A DNA stretch of 30,172 bases from DATHVI01 sp035461385 (GCA_035461385.1 DATHVI010000080.1:1-30172), one strand, 5' to 3'. Positions 1 through 9,821 are shown, counted from the first letter of the stretch. Notes: a model not told the origin generated them from the sequence alone. Numbers and translations: made by a program.

Positions 1-1482
1 GCCCGGGTCCTGATAGGTGTGGGTCGGGTTCTGCTGGTCTGAGGTGCCGCCGTCGCCGAAGCCCCACTCGTAGCTGAGCTCGTCGCCGTCGGGGTCGGAG
101 GCCTGGGCGGTGAACGAGACCTCGAGCGGGGCGTCGCCGGTATCGGGGTCGGCGGCGATCTGGTCGATCACGGGCGGGGTGTTCGGCCCCGGTGACGGCG
201 TGCTCGGCGACCACCAGTTGCCGGACGCGACTATCGCGCCGAACAGCCGAATGCTGTCGCCGTAGTAGCCCCTCGACGGCTGCGAGACGTTGTAGTCCCA
301 GAGGTCGTTCAGCCAGGCCTGGTTCGAGGCGTCGACCAGCGCGCTGACCATGAACGGCGCCGCGAAGGCGGTATGCGCATCGGTGTTCGGATCGATCGGC
401 GTGCCATCGAGCTCGTAGCCCTGGTCGATCTCGGCGGGATCGCCCTCGGTGGCCGAGCGGATCCAGGCGTTGATCGCATCGAGCTGCGCCTTGCCGCGAG
501 CGTCGCCGGTGATCAGGTGATCGGTGGCGAGCCGCCACGGCGCCCGGGTCGCGTTCCAGCTATAGCTGCCGTCGTTCGGCGACTCGAGGTAGTTCGGCGG
601 GGCGGGTTGGGGAGCGCCACCGGCGTAGACGACGAAGTCCGGCAGGAGCCCGGTCGCCGGGCTGTGCTCGGAGTGGAGTGCGTCCGCGAGCTCATACGCC
701 TTGTCGACGATCGCCGTCCACTCGGCGTCGCCGGTCGCTGCCTCGAACTCCTTCAGGTGCTGGAGCATCCAGTCGGAGGAGCGAGTCCCGGTCCCGTACG
801 TGGAGTCGCTCGGCGCCCAGTCGCCCAATGCGAGGATCGGCTCGTCGGCCTGGACCTCGCTCGCGAGAATCGCGGCGATGATCGACTCGGCGGCCGCTCG
901 GTAGTCGATCTCCCCACCATCGCCCCACTGCTCCGACGCGAGCAGGAGCGCATAGGCGATGTCGAGGTCGCCGTCGGTCGCCGAGCTCTCGCCACCGTCG
1001 GGAACGGTGATGATCGCCCCGTCCCGGTCGGCCTGCTGCCATGCCATCAGGTTCGGGTCGTTGCCGCTCGGATGGGCGCGGGAGAAGCGGTAGAGCCCGT
1101 CGAAGTAGACCTTCGCCTGCGGATCGACGCCGGCCATGATCGCCGTTGCGAGCATCCCGTAGCCGGTCGACTCCGAGGTCGTCACCGCGTCCGCGGGCTG
1201 CGTGAACTCCTCGCTGTAGTCGACGTAGTACTGGTCCGGCTCGTACGGGTTCTGGGTCAGGTAGTCGTCCCGCCACTGCTCGTAGAGGTCGACCACCCCC
1301 TGGTCGAGCTCGGCCTGGGAGAGGTGGTTCGGCTTGATCGACCCGTCGACGTAGCCGGCGTGGGCGGGGAACGGCCGCTCCGGCGCCTGGGCGCCGGTGG
1401 GCGGCGCGGCCGCCGCCGCCGCGGCGAGAAGCGCGAGCGCGCCCGTAGCGATCGTCCGTGCGAGCCGGCTCGGATCATCCAC
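1..1482 (-). CDS. Secreted glycoside hydrolase family 8 protein with C-terminal PKD domain (3' part outside window)
   Basis: The reading frame is open to the left edge, giving 494 residues without a stop. GTG 1480-1482 follows GAGGAGGTG with 8 nt spacing. Residues 1-33 are an Ala-rich hydrophobic segment ending GAQA, a likely signal peptide. The GH8 signature is complete at residues 168-186 (ATDGDLDIA at 168-176, aromatic W186), and ESTGYGM at 104-110 supplies the expected general-acid Glu104. A Pro/Ser linker leads to a PKD-type beta-sandwich from about residue 434 (SDPDGDELSYEW, FGDGG). GH8 enzymes are inverting endo-hydrolases of beta-1,4-glucan, lichenan, chitosan or xylan; the substrate cannot be read here. 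PKD domains commonly mediate surface or carbohydrate attachment. No cellulose synthase genes are visible nearby, so a BcsZ role is not supported. The family is confident, the substrate unknown. Confidence 0.88.
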   Translation of the reverse strand, partial: MDDPSRLARTIATGALALLAAAAAAAPPTGAQAPERPFPAHAGYVDGSIKPNHLSQAELDQGVVDLYEQWRDDYLTQNPYEPDQYYVDYSEEFTQPADAVTTSESTGYGMLATAIMAGVDPQAKVYFDGLYRFSRAHPSGNDPNLMAWQQADRDGAIITVPDGGESSATDGDLDIAYALLLASEQWGDGGEIDYRAAAESIIAAILASEVQADEPILALGDWAPSDSTYGTGTRSSDWMLQHLKEFEAATGDAEWTAIVDKAYELADALHSEHSPATGLLPDFVVYAGGAPQPAPPNYLESPNDGSYSWNATRAPWRLATDHLITGDARGKAQLDAINAWIRSATEGDPAEIDQGYELDGTPIDPNTDAHTAFAAPFMVSALVDASNQAWLNDLWDYNVSQPSRGYYGDSIRLFGAIVASGNWWSPSTPSPGPNTPPVIDQIAADPDTGDAPLEVSFTAQASDPDGDELSYEWGFGDGGTSDQQNPTHTYQDPG

Positions 1483-1576
1483 GGCCTGCCACCTCCTCGC
1501 AACAACCGGTCCCGAAGCCGCCTCAACCTTATACGGGCGCCTACGCGCGCCCCGGCCGGGTTCCAGGGCGCCCGCC

Positions 1577-1582
1577 TAGAAT
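1577..1582 (+). promoter_or_regulatory. -10 hexamer for tRNA-Leu
   Basis: TAGAAT sits 9 nt before the first base of the tRNA, which fits a sigma-A-type -10 with a very short leader. No good -35 is visible 16-18 nt upstream. Confidence 0.4.
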
Positions 1583-1591
1583 CGGCACCAC

Positions 1592-1675
1592 GCGGGCGTG
1601 CCGAAACTGGTAAACGGGCCGGCTTTAGGTGCCGGTGCTCGAGAGAGTTTGAGGGTTCGAGTCCCTCCGCCCGCA
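1592..1675 (+). tRNA. tRNA-Leu (anticodon UAG)
   Basis: An 84-nt class II tRNA. The 7-bp acceptor stem pairs 1592-1598 with 1668-1674, with discriminator A. The D arm has CCG/CGG. The anticodon stem CCGGC/GCCGG encloses TTTAGGT, reading TAG. A long variable arm and T arm GAGGG-TTCGAGT-CCCTC follow. CCA is not encoded. It would read CUA and, by wobble, other CUN leucine codons. Confidence 0.95.
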
Positions 1676-1693
1676 CTCCGGCCGCACTCGCCC

Positions 1694-2242
1694 TCAGCCC
1701 TGCGGCGCGCGCGCTTCGGCCACGACCTTGACCTCGTCGGCGACTTTCAGCGCTCCGAACAGGCCCGAGTAGGGGGTGATCCCCCAATCCGACTGCTTCA
1801 GGGTGACCTCGCCCGCGATCCCCCCGTCGGCGCGAAGCTCGAGCTCGAGCTCGACCGGCCGGCTCTGCCCGGCGATCGCCAGGGTGCCGGAGACCCGCAG
1901 CCGCCGGCCTCCGTCGGCGGGATCGATCGCGGTCGAGCGGAGCTCGATCGGGTGTCCGCCGAGCACCTCGCGGTCGATCGTCCCCTCGATCTCGCCGATG
2001 TCCTCCCGCTTGAGGTCCTGGATTCCGCCCCGGCCCTCGCGCACCCGGAGCGACCGCGGATCAGCCCCGAGGCTGAGCGCGGTCGGCGTTCCGTCGTCGC
2101 CCACCTCGAGCGTCGCCTCCCAGTCGGTCACCTCGATGACGAGGTCGTGTCCCGCCTTCGCCGCCGCTCCGCGTCGCCCGGTTTCGACCGTGAGCGTCGC
2201 GCTCCGCGGCCCGTACGTGTGAACGCCCGGCCCGATCGTCAT
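1694..2242 (-). CDS. YceI family protein (lipocalin-like, polyisoprenoid-binding fold)
   Basis: 182 residues, the usual length for YceI domains. It opens with a beta-rich segment (ATLTVETGRRG..KAGHDLVIEV) and contains DPRSLRVREG, a conserved run around TIDREVLGGHPIEL, and the C-terminal signature LKQSDWGITPYSG. YceI proteins bind amphiphilic or isoprenoid ligands in a lipocalin-like barrel. No signal peptide is visible, so this copy is probably cytoplasmic. It is divergent from coxG with a 62-nt gap, leaving room for back-to-back promoters. A quinone or isoprenoid link to CO oxidation is possible from position but is only inference. Family assignment is good; function unknown. Confidence 0.85.
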   Translation of the reverse strand: MTIGPGVHTYGPRSATLTVETGRRGAAAKAGHDLVIEVTDWEATLEVGDDGTPTALSLGADPRSLRVREGRGGIQDLKREDIGEIEGTIDREVLGGHPIELRSTAIDPADGGRRLRVSGTLAIAGQSRPVELELELRADGGIAGEVTLKQSDWGITPYSGLFGALKVADEVKVVAEARAPQG

Positions 2243-2304
2243 CGCTCCGAACCGTACCGCCCCCTGCGCCTGTGACAGACTCCTGACCCCGAAGAGGAGG
2301 GCGC

Positions 2305-2742
2305 ATGGAGTTCAACAACTCGTTCCAGGTTGCGAAGCCGATCGACGAGGTCTGGGAGACGATGGTCGACCTCGAGCGCGTGATCCCGTGCGTGCCCGGG
2401 GCCAAGGTCCTCGAGCGGACCGACGCGGGCGCGGTGAAGGCGGAGGTCCGGATCCGGCTCGGGTCGATGTCGATGAACTACAGCGGCCCGGCCGAGATCG
2501 TCGAGCGTGACGACGCCGCCCGCCGCGCCGTCCTCCACGGGCGGGCGAGGGAGGCCGGCGGGCAGGGCAACGCCGATGCGCGGATCGAGATCGAGCTGGC
2601 GGAGGCCGGCGAGGCGACCGACGTCTCGATCCACTCGCTGGTCAACGTCACCGGCAAGGCCGCGCAGATGGGCGAGGGCGTGATCGCCGGCGTCACCGAG
2701 GGGATGATCGGCGAGTTCGCCGAGAACCTCTCGCAGCTCTAG
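2305..2742 (+). CDS. coxG: CoxG family SRPBCC-fold protein of aerobic CO dehydrogenase
   Basis: 145 residues. It starts at ATG after GAGGAGGGCGC. The N-terminus (MEFNNSFQVAKPIDEVWE..) and VIPCVPGA at about 32-39 are typical CoxG/START-like features, and the C-terminus EGVIAGVTEGMIGEFAENL is the long amphipathic helix of this fold. CoxG proteins belong to Mo-CO dehydrogenase clusters and are implicated in membrane attachment and quinone contact. This copy is only the core domain: no C-terminal extension or membrane helix is present, so any anchoring would need a partner. The small membrane proteins encoded immediately downstream are candidates. It is the first gene of the cox locus and has its own ribosome binding site. 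Confidence 0.88.
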   Translation: MEFNNSFQVAKPIDEVWETMVDLERVIPCVPGAKVLERTDAGAVKAEVRIRLGSMSMNYSGPAEIVERDDAARRAVLHGRAREAGGQGNADARIEIELAEAGEATDVSIHSLVNVTGKAAQMGEGVIAGVTEGMIGEFAENLSQL

Positions 2743-2750
2743 CTGGGGCG

Positions 2751-2779
2751 TAGACAGCGCCGAGGGCCTCGGATATGCT
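2751..2779 (+). promoter_or_regulatory. Sigma-A-type promoter for the small membrane protein/coxMSL operon
   Basis: TAGACA (2751-2756) and TATGCT (2774-2779) are separated by exactly 17 nt, starting 9 nt after the coxG stop. The predicted transcript start near 2786 leaves about 33 nt of leader with GGAGG at 2808-2812. This would let the downstream operon be transcribed separately from coxG. Confidence 0.6.
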
Positions 2780-2818
2780 CCCAGCCCACCGCGTGATGGC
2801 CCGGCATGGAGGCCGCGG

Positions 2819-3103
2819 ATGGCCAGGTGGAGAGAGGAGGCCATGGTGATCACGGCGGGAACAACCGGTTGGTACATCGGCCTCGCGCTCGGCGGAGTGG
2901 TCGTGGTCGTCGCCGTGATCATCGTCGTCACGATCCTCGTCCTGGCGACGAGGATCGCTCGCCAGGCTGAGGTGGCTGCCGAGGCGGTCGAGACGCTGCG
3001 CTCCCAGACCGAGGCGCTCGACGGGATCGAGAGGATCAACGACTCCGGGGTCCGGATCCTGCATTCGGCCCGGGCGCTCCGAAAGGCGGCGGTCGGGCAT
3101 TGA
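2819..3103 (+). CDS. Small single-pass membrane protein (array member 1)
   Basis: 94 residues from ATG 2819, which has GGAGG (2808-2812) at 6-nt spacing. An in-frame ATG at 2843 also follows AGAGGAGG but with only 2 nt spacing. A hydrophobic helix of Gly, Val, Ile and Leu spans about residues 21-44. It is followed by a short basic stop (RIARQ) and an Ala/Glu-rich helix that could form a coiled coil (AEVAAEAVETLRSQTEALDGIERI). I recognise no named family. It is the first of five consecutive genes with one N-terminal membrane helix and a helical tail. Its TGA overlaps the TTG start of the next gene. Role unknown; co-transcription with CO dehydrogenase suggests membrane attachment or assembly. 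Confidence 0.72.
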   Translation: MARWREEAMVITAGTTGWYIGLALGGVVVVVAVIIVVTILVLATRIARQAEVAAEAVETLRSQTEALDGIERINDSGVRILHSARALRKAAVGH

Positions 3104-3405
3104 TCGAGGTCCTGCTCGCGCTGACCGATACGGAGCGGACCCTCTGGTACGTCACCCTGGCCCTCGGCCTCGTCGTCGCGCTCGTCGTCGCCGGGATGCT
3201 GCTGATCCTGCTCGGGCTCCTCGGCCGAATCCGCGCCAGCGTGCGCGAGCTCCTCGGATCGGCCGGCAAGGTAGCCGAGAGCACGGCCAACATCCCCCAG
3301 CTCGAGGCGACGGCGCCGGTGCTCGAGCAGATCGCCGCTGAGGGCGTCGTCCAGGACGGCTACATGAACGCCCTCAGCCAGGGTTACGGGGAGGAAGTCC
3401 AGTGA
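3100..3405 (+). CDS. Small single-pass membrane protein (array member 2)
   Basis: 101 residues from TTG 3100, overlapping the previous stop as TTGA. A strong hydrophobic helix (about residues 17-42, rich in Leu, Val and Gly) is followed by RIRASVRELLGSAGKVAEST and a weakly hydrophobic helical tail ending in acidic residues. The layout matches its neighbours: N-terminal membrane anchor, then an Ala/Glu/Leu helix on presumably the cytoplasmic side. No known family is recognised. GGGGAGG at 3388-3394, inside its 3' end, serves as ribosome binding site for the next small ORF. Its TGA lies within the GTGA start of that ORF, indicating translational coupling. Confidence 0.72.
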   Translation: MIEVLLALTDTERTLWYVTLALGLVVALVVAGMLLILLGLLGRIRASVRELLGSAGKVAESTANIPQLEATAPVLEQIAAEGVVQDGYMNALSQGYGEEVQ

Positions 3406-3515
3406 GCGAGCGACATTCATGCAGGGATGTTGGGCCGGGGCTTGCCCCGGCAGCAGCAGGTAAGGCGCCAAAGGCGCCGCAGGAGATGTGCATGTGCCGT
3501 GAGGTATTCCTGTGA
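3402..3515 (+). CDS. Putative 37-residue Cys/Met peptide with CxC motif, coupled within the cox operon
   Basis: The ORF starts at GTG 3402 (GTGA overlap with the upstream stop) and ends at TGA 3513-3515, overlapping the GTG start of the next gene, again as GTGA. GGGGAGG lies 7 nt before the start. Without this ORF there would be a 106-nt hole in an otherwise end-to-end overlapping chain. The product has a polar N-terminus with His5 and Cys7, a Pro/Ala/Lys middle, and Met29-Cys30-Met31-Cys32 near the C-terminus. These soft-metal ligands beside a Mo-Cu enzyme suggest copper handling, which is speculation. Against a real gene: about a third of its third positions are A/T, unlike its neighbours, and the DNA holds two perfect hairpins, so it could be a structured RNA or inserted element instead. 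Confidence 0.5.
   Translation: MSERHSCRDVGPGLAPAAAGKAPKAPQEMCMCREVFL
3418..3494 (+). other. Nested palindromic structure inside the small-peptide ORF
   Basis: Two perfect hairpins lie side by side: an 8-bp stem 3434-3441/3444-3451 with loop TT, and GGCGCC/GGCGCC (3464-3469/3473-3478) with loop AAA. They are bracketed by CATGCA (3418-3423) and its complement TGCATG (3489-3494), giving a closed three-stem layout in RNA. There is no U-tract, so terminator function is doubtful. It may tune translation between cistrons, stall ribosomes, or mark an inserted palindromic element. Confidence 0.5.
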
Positions 3516-3784
3516 GCACGACGCTGCTGATCGTGCTCAGCGTCGCCGAGGCGGTCGTGCTCGTCGCCGTCCTCGCGCTGGCGCTGATCGAGATCCGTCG
3601 CCGGCTCACCGATGTCGCCACCGACCTCGAGACCCTCGGCGCGGCGCTCGAGGAGGTCGAGTCGGCGCACCTTCGTCCGCTCGCACCGGCGGTCGAGGCG
3701 ATCAACCGCCAGTTCGACGGGATCATCGCCCTGATGCCCGAGGTCGCCGCCAAGGCCGCGATCGTCGCCGGGAGGAAGCGTTGA
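3512..3784 (+). CDS. Small single-pass membrane protein (array member 3)
   Basis: 90 residues from GTG 3512, with GAGG at 3501-3504 and 7-nt spacing. Residues 3-26 form a hydrophobic helix (LLIVLSVAEAVVLVAVLALAL) followed by EIRRRLTD as the positive flank. An amphipathic helical tail follows with heptad-like spacing (VATDLETLGAALEEVE) and a closing IIALMPEVAAKAAIVAGRKR. It is the third member of the array and resembles the others in plan rather than in obvious identity. Its stop overlaps the next TTG start (TTGA). No known family is recognised, so a function would be a guess. Confidence 0.72.
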   Translation: MSTTLLIVLSVAEAVVLVAVLALALIEIRRRLTDVATDLETLGAALEEVESAHLRPLAPAVEAINRQFDGIIALMPEVAAKAAIVAGRKR

Positions 3785-4038
3785 CCGTCTGGTGGATCGG
3801 CAACGCGGTGCTGCTGCTCGTCGTCGTCCCGGTCGTCGTCGTCCTCCTGCGCGGGGTCCTCGAGGCGGCGAAGCGGACCCGTGCCGCCGTCGAGGAGCTG
3901 GGACCCGTCGCCCGGGCGGCCTCCGCCGACCTCGACGCCGTCGAGATGCTCCGCACCACCCGTACGCAGGTCAATCAGACCGTCACCGTCGTCGCCGACT
4001 ACGGCGGCTCCCTCGACACGATCCTCGACGACGCCTGA
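3781..4038 (+). CDS. Small single-pass membrane protein (array member 4)
   Basis: 85 residues from TTG 3781, coupled to the preceding stop as TTGA. Residues 3-24 form a very hydrophobic Val/Leu helix; RGVLEAAKRTRAAVEELGPVARAA continues as a basic then acidic amphipathic helix, and the tail ends in Asp residues (TILDDA). The tail motif VEMLRTTRTQVNQTVTVV resembles member 1's RINDSGVRILHSARALRK in position and charge pattern, which may reflect distant paralogy. No family is recognised. The next gene starts 7 nt after its stop. Confidence 0.72.
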   Translation: MTVWWIGNAVLLLVVVPVVVVLLRGVLEAAKRTRAAVEELGPVARAASADLDAVEMLRTTRTQVNQTVTVVADYGGSLDTILDDA

Positions 4039-4045
4039 TCTCGCC

Positions 4046-4666
4046 ATGGAGCCGGCTGCCATCGTCACGATCATCGCCGCGGTCCTGATCATCGCCGCGC
4101 TGGTCGTCTACCTGGTCGCCGTGATCGGTGAGCTGAGGAAGATCAACGCCGGGCTCGAGGCGGTGATCGGCTCGGTCGGCGAGGTGGTCCGCAAGAGCCA
4201 GCCGGTCGGCGAGATCGTCGAGGCGATCAACGCCGACCTCACTGCCGGCACCGACCTGCTCGAGGGCCTGCTTGAGAAGAAGGCGGGGCCCGACGACGGT
4301 CCGGGCCTGATCGAGTCGGTGTTTCCGGGCGGCGGCAAGGCGATGCTCGAGCGCCAGGGCCGCGCCGGCGAGGTCAAGAACATCGACATCGTCTACACCC
4401 GCGGGGCGATCCAGCTCGCGAGGCTCGGCCGCGAGAGCCCGCTCGGGGCCGGTCCCCTGCGCGGCGAGGCGCTGCGCGACGCGATCCATTCGAGCGCCGC
4501 GGCGCGCTCGCTCTACACCCGGCCCGGGGGTGACCCGACCGCGCGACCGGCGTCGCCTGCGATCGGCGTCGACGCGCCGAGGGTCTACCCTGCAGCTGAG
4601 GCTCCGACGTCCGGCGACGGCGCCGGGAGCGGGGCGAAGGAGGCGGGGCACTCCGCCACCGGGTGA
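4046..4666 (+). CDS. Membrane-anchored helical protein with disordered tail (array member 5)
   Basis: 206 residues from ATG 4046. Residues 5-28 form one membrane helix. Residues 29-78 form an amphipathic helix (GELRKINAGLEAVIGSVGEVVRKS) and about 90-150 a more conserved-looking globular part with FPGGGKAMLER and RGAIQLARLGRESPLG. From about residue 160 the tail is Pro/Ala/Gly/Ser-rich and probably disordered. It is the largest of the five array proteins and could be the scaffold. The 15 nt to coxM hold a GAGGAGAGAGGA ribosome binding site for coxM, so it is clearly in the same transcript as the enzyme. No named family is recognised. Confidence 0.75.
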   Translation: MEPAAIVTIIAAVLIIAALVVYLVAVIGELRKINAGLEAVIGSVGEVVRKSQPVGEIVEAINADLTAGTDLLEGLLEKKAGPDDGPGLIESVFPGGGKAMLERQGRAGEVKNIDIVYTRGAIQLARLGRESPLGAGPLRGEALRDAIHSSAAARSLYTRPGGDPTARPASPAIGVDAPRVYPAAEAPTSGDGAGSGAKEAGHSATG

Positions 4667-4681
4667 GGAGAGAGGACGCCC

Positions 4682-5557
4682 GTGCAGACACCGGCACCGT
4701 TCGAGTACGAGCGCGCGACCAGCGTCGAGAACGCGATCGCGCTGCTCGTGCAGGGCGGCCCCGACACCCGCGTGATCGCCGGCGGTCACAGCCTGCTGCC
4801 GATGATGAAGCTGCGCCTTGCCCATCCCGAGCGACTCGTCGACCTCAACGACCTCGAGCACCTCGCCTACGTCCGCGAGGAGCCGGGTGAGGTCCGGATC
4901 GGGGCGCTCACGCGCCACCACCAGCTGCTCGAGTCGGACGTGCTCGCCAGCGAGTTCCCGATCTTCGCCGACGCCGAGCGGGTGATCGCCGACCCCGTCG
5001 TCCGCAACCGCGGGACGATCGGCGGCTCGCTGGCGCAGGCCGACGCCGCCGAGGACCTGTCCGCAGTCTGCACCGCGCTCAAGGCGCAGGCCGTGATCGC
5101 AGGCGCGAACGGCGAACGGACCGTGTCGATGGAGGACTTCCACGTCGGGCCGTACCAGACGGCGATCGGGGACGCCGAGATCCTGGTCGAGGTGCGGATC
5201 CCGGTCCGGGCGGGGTGCGGCAGCGCGCACGAGAAGGTCGAGCGGCGCGCGGGAGACTGGGCGATCGTCGCCGTCTCGGCGGCGCTGTGGGTCGAGAACG
5301 GGACGATTGCCGACGCCGGGCTGGCCCTCGGCGCGGTCGGGCCGACGACGGTCCACGCCTCGCGAGCCGAGGAGATGCTGCGCGGCAAGACGCCGTCGGA
5401 GGAGGCGTTCGCGGAGGCTGGGGCGATCGCCGCCGAGGACTGCTCCCCGGCGTCCGACGGCCGGGGCCCGGCCGACTACAAGCGCCACCTCGCCGGTGAG
5501 CTCACCCGCCGCGCCCTCGCGCGAGCCGCCGCGCGTGCGCAACGGAGGGGCGCCTGA
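4682..5557 (+). CDS. coxM: Aerobic CO dehydrogenase medium subunit (FAD-binding)
   Basis: 291 residues, a normal length for CoxM. GTG 4682 follows GAGGAGAGAGGACGCCC. The flavin site is visible as AGGHS at residues 33-37 and TIGGS at 112-116, followed by a C-terminal CO-dehydrogenase flavoprotein domain (FHVGPYQTAIGDAEIL.., GLALGAVGPTT). The subunit takes electrons from the CoxS iron-sulfur clusters and passes them through FAD to the quinone pool. The M-S-L order is that of classical Mo-hydroxylase operons; the coxS start is 1 nt after this stop. Assignment is firm from family motifs and neighbours. Confidence 0.95.
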   Translation: MQTPAPFEYERATSVENAIALLVQGGPDTRVIAGGHSLLPMMKLRLAHPERLVDLNDLEHLAYVREEPGEVRIGALTRHHQLLESDVLASEFPIFADAERVIADPVVRNRGTIGGSLAQADAAEDLSAVCTALKAQAVIAGANGERTVSMEDFHVGPYQTAIGDAEILVEVRIPVRAGCGSAHEKVERRAGDWAIVAVSAALWVENGTIADAGLALGAVGPTTVHASRAEEMLRGKTPSEEAFAEAGAIAAEDCSPASDGRGPADYKRHLAGELTRRALARAAARAQRRGA

Positions 5558-5558
5558 G

Positions 5559-6039
5559 ATGGAGGTCACGGTCAACGTCAACGGGACCGAGCACACGCGG
5601 GAGATCGAGCCGGCGCTGCTGCTCGTCCACTTCCTCCGCGACACGCTCGGGCTCACCGGCACGCACTGGGGCTGCGATACGTCGAACTGCGGCGCGTGCG
5701 TGGTGCTGATGGACGGTCGTCCGGTGAAGTCGTGCACGGTGCTGGCCGCGATGTGCGAGGGCCACGAGATCCGCACGATCGAGTCGCTCGAGCGCAACGG
5801 CCGCCTCGATCCGGTCCAGCAGGGCTTTCACGAGGAGCACGGCCTGCAGTGCGGGTTCTGCACTCCCGGGATGATCATGACCGGCAGGGCGCTCCTCGAC
5901 GCCAACCCGGATCCGTCCGAGGAGGAGATCAGGGAGGCGATCTCGGGCGCGATCTGTCGCTGCACGGGGTACGCGAACATAGTCAGAGCGATTCGCTGGG
6001 CGGTCGAGCACGAGGCCGCCGGGCGCGGAGGAGGTGAAC

Positions 6040-6059
<20 letters not shown>
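5559..6059 (+). CDS. coxS: Aerobic CO dehydrogenase small subunit (two 2Fe-2S clusters)
   Basis: 166 residues from ATG 5559, with GGAGGGG 8 nt upstream. The N-terminal plant-type ferredoxin domain has Cys39, Cys44, Cys47 and Cys59. The C-terminal all-helical domain has Cys98-x2-Cys101 and Cys133-x-Cys135 within GFCTPGM and ICRCTGY. These eight cysteines ligate two 2Fe-2S clusters that carry electrons from the molybdenum site in CoxL to FAD in CoxM. The 3' end overlaps coxL by 20 nt. All expected ligands are present. Confidence 0.96.
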
Positions 6060-8405
<2,346 letters not shown>

Positions 8406-8409
<4 letters not shown>

Positions 8410-9758
8410 ACCCCGCGTCGGCCGCCGTGCCCGCCTCGGTCGACCTGCCGGCGCTTGCCGCGGGCCTCGGGCAGCGCCTCCGCGCCGCGGGCCTCACCGT
8501 GACGCCGGAGCGCTCCGCACGCTTCGCCTCGGCGGTGGCGCTTTCGCCGCCGGCTGGCCGCACCCAGCTCTACTGGCTCGCCCGCACGGTCTTCGTCTCC
8601 TCCCAAGCCGAGCTGCCGGCGTTCGACCGCGTGTTCAGGGCCGTGTTCGAGGCGCGGCTCGGTCCCGATGAGGATCGCGGCGACCCGCACTCGCCGCCGC
8701 TCGACGCCTCACGACCGAGCGAGCGCCCGCCGAGCGCGCGGGCACGGGCGCTGCCGGGCGAGCCCGGCGCCACCGGAGCGCGCTCGATCAGCACCGGCAC
8801 CGGCTCGGGAGACGCCGACGGGCGGGAGGTCGAGGTGCCGCTTGCGCTGGCGAGCGACGAGGAGCGCCTCGCCGAGCGGAGCTTCGCCGCGCTCGACGCC
8901 GCCGAGCTCGCTCAGCTTCGCCGGCTGATGGAGCGCGTCGACCTCGCGACGCCGCGGCGGCGGACGCGACGCGACCGGCGTTCGGCGCATGGCCGGCGGC
9001 TCGACCTTCGCCGGACGATGCGCTCGAGCCTGCGCACCGGCGGCGACCCGATCCGCCTCGCCCGTCGCAGGCGGCGCGAACGCCCGCGCCGGCTGGTGCT
9101 GCTCTGCGACATCTCCGGGTCGATGGAGCCCTACGCGCGCGCCTACCTGCAGCTCCTGACCTCGGCCGTCGCCAGCGGGACGCCGGCGGAAGCGTTCGTG
9201 TTCGCGACCCGGCTCACCCGGCTCACCCGCGAGCTCGCGGGGCGAAACCCCGAGGCGGCGATCCAGCGGGCGGCGAAGGCGGCTCCCGACTGGTCGAGCG
9301 GGACCCGGATCGGCCAGGCGCTGAAGACCTTCAACGATCGCCACGGAAGGCGCGGGATGGCGCGCGGCGCCGTCGTCGTGATCCTCTCCGACGGCTGGGA
9401 GCGGACGGACCCCGCCCTGGTCGGACGCGAGATGGAGCGACTGGCGCGGCTCGCCCACCGGATCGTCTGGGTCAACCCTCGCGCGGCCGCGCCGGGCTTC
9501 GAGCCGCGGGCGGGCGGGATGGCGGCGGCGCTGCCGTTCTGCGATGCCCTCGTCAGCGGCCACGATCTGAGCGCGCTCGACGAGGTCGCGCGCGCGCTGA
9601 GCGCGACCGGCGGATCGGCTCGCACGCCGAGCGCGGAGCCCGACGCTGGCGCCGACGCCGACGAGACCTCGTGGCCGAGCGCCGAGCCGACCGAGGCCCA
9701 GAAGCCGGTTCCGATGCCGAGCGGATACGGCCCGAAGCGGGGTCACACGACGCCGTGA
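8406..9758 (+). CDS. coxE: CoxE-family VWA-domain protein for CO dehydrogenase maturation
   Basis: 450 residues from GTG 8406 (GTGA overlap with coxL). A variable Arg-rich first half precedes a VWA domain at about 225-400, with the metal-binding D235-x-S237-x-S239 (DISGS), a TRLTRLTREL segment and VVILSDGWERTDP. The last 60 residues are low-complexity Ala/Asp/Pro. In the family CoxE partners with the MoxR-type ATPase CoxD, encoded here at the end of the operon, and the pair is needed to assemble the sulfurated copper site. Here E and D are separated by three genes, whereas the classical order is D-E. Family assignment is strong. Confidence 0.9.
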
Positions 9759-9821
9759 GGAGCGAAGCGTGAAGCCGGCGGCGCGGGTGGACCCCGATAC
9801 CCTTTGCGAGAGAGGAGAGCG

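Noticed and set aside
373..1731. Long + strand frame opposite the GH8 gene
   Set aside because: Arg/Val/Gly-rich shadow typical of high-GC DNA; the opposite strand carries a perfect GH8 signature.
3434..3478. Tandem hairpins as a rho-independent terminator
   Set aside because: No T-tract follows and the operon clearly continues, so only a structural element is reported.
3427..4038. 203-codon + strand frame over the small membrane proteins
   Set aside because: Out of frame with the coupled genes and Arg-rich; it only shares its end with array member 4.
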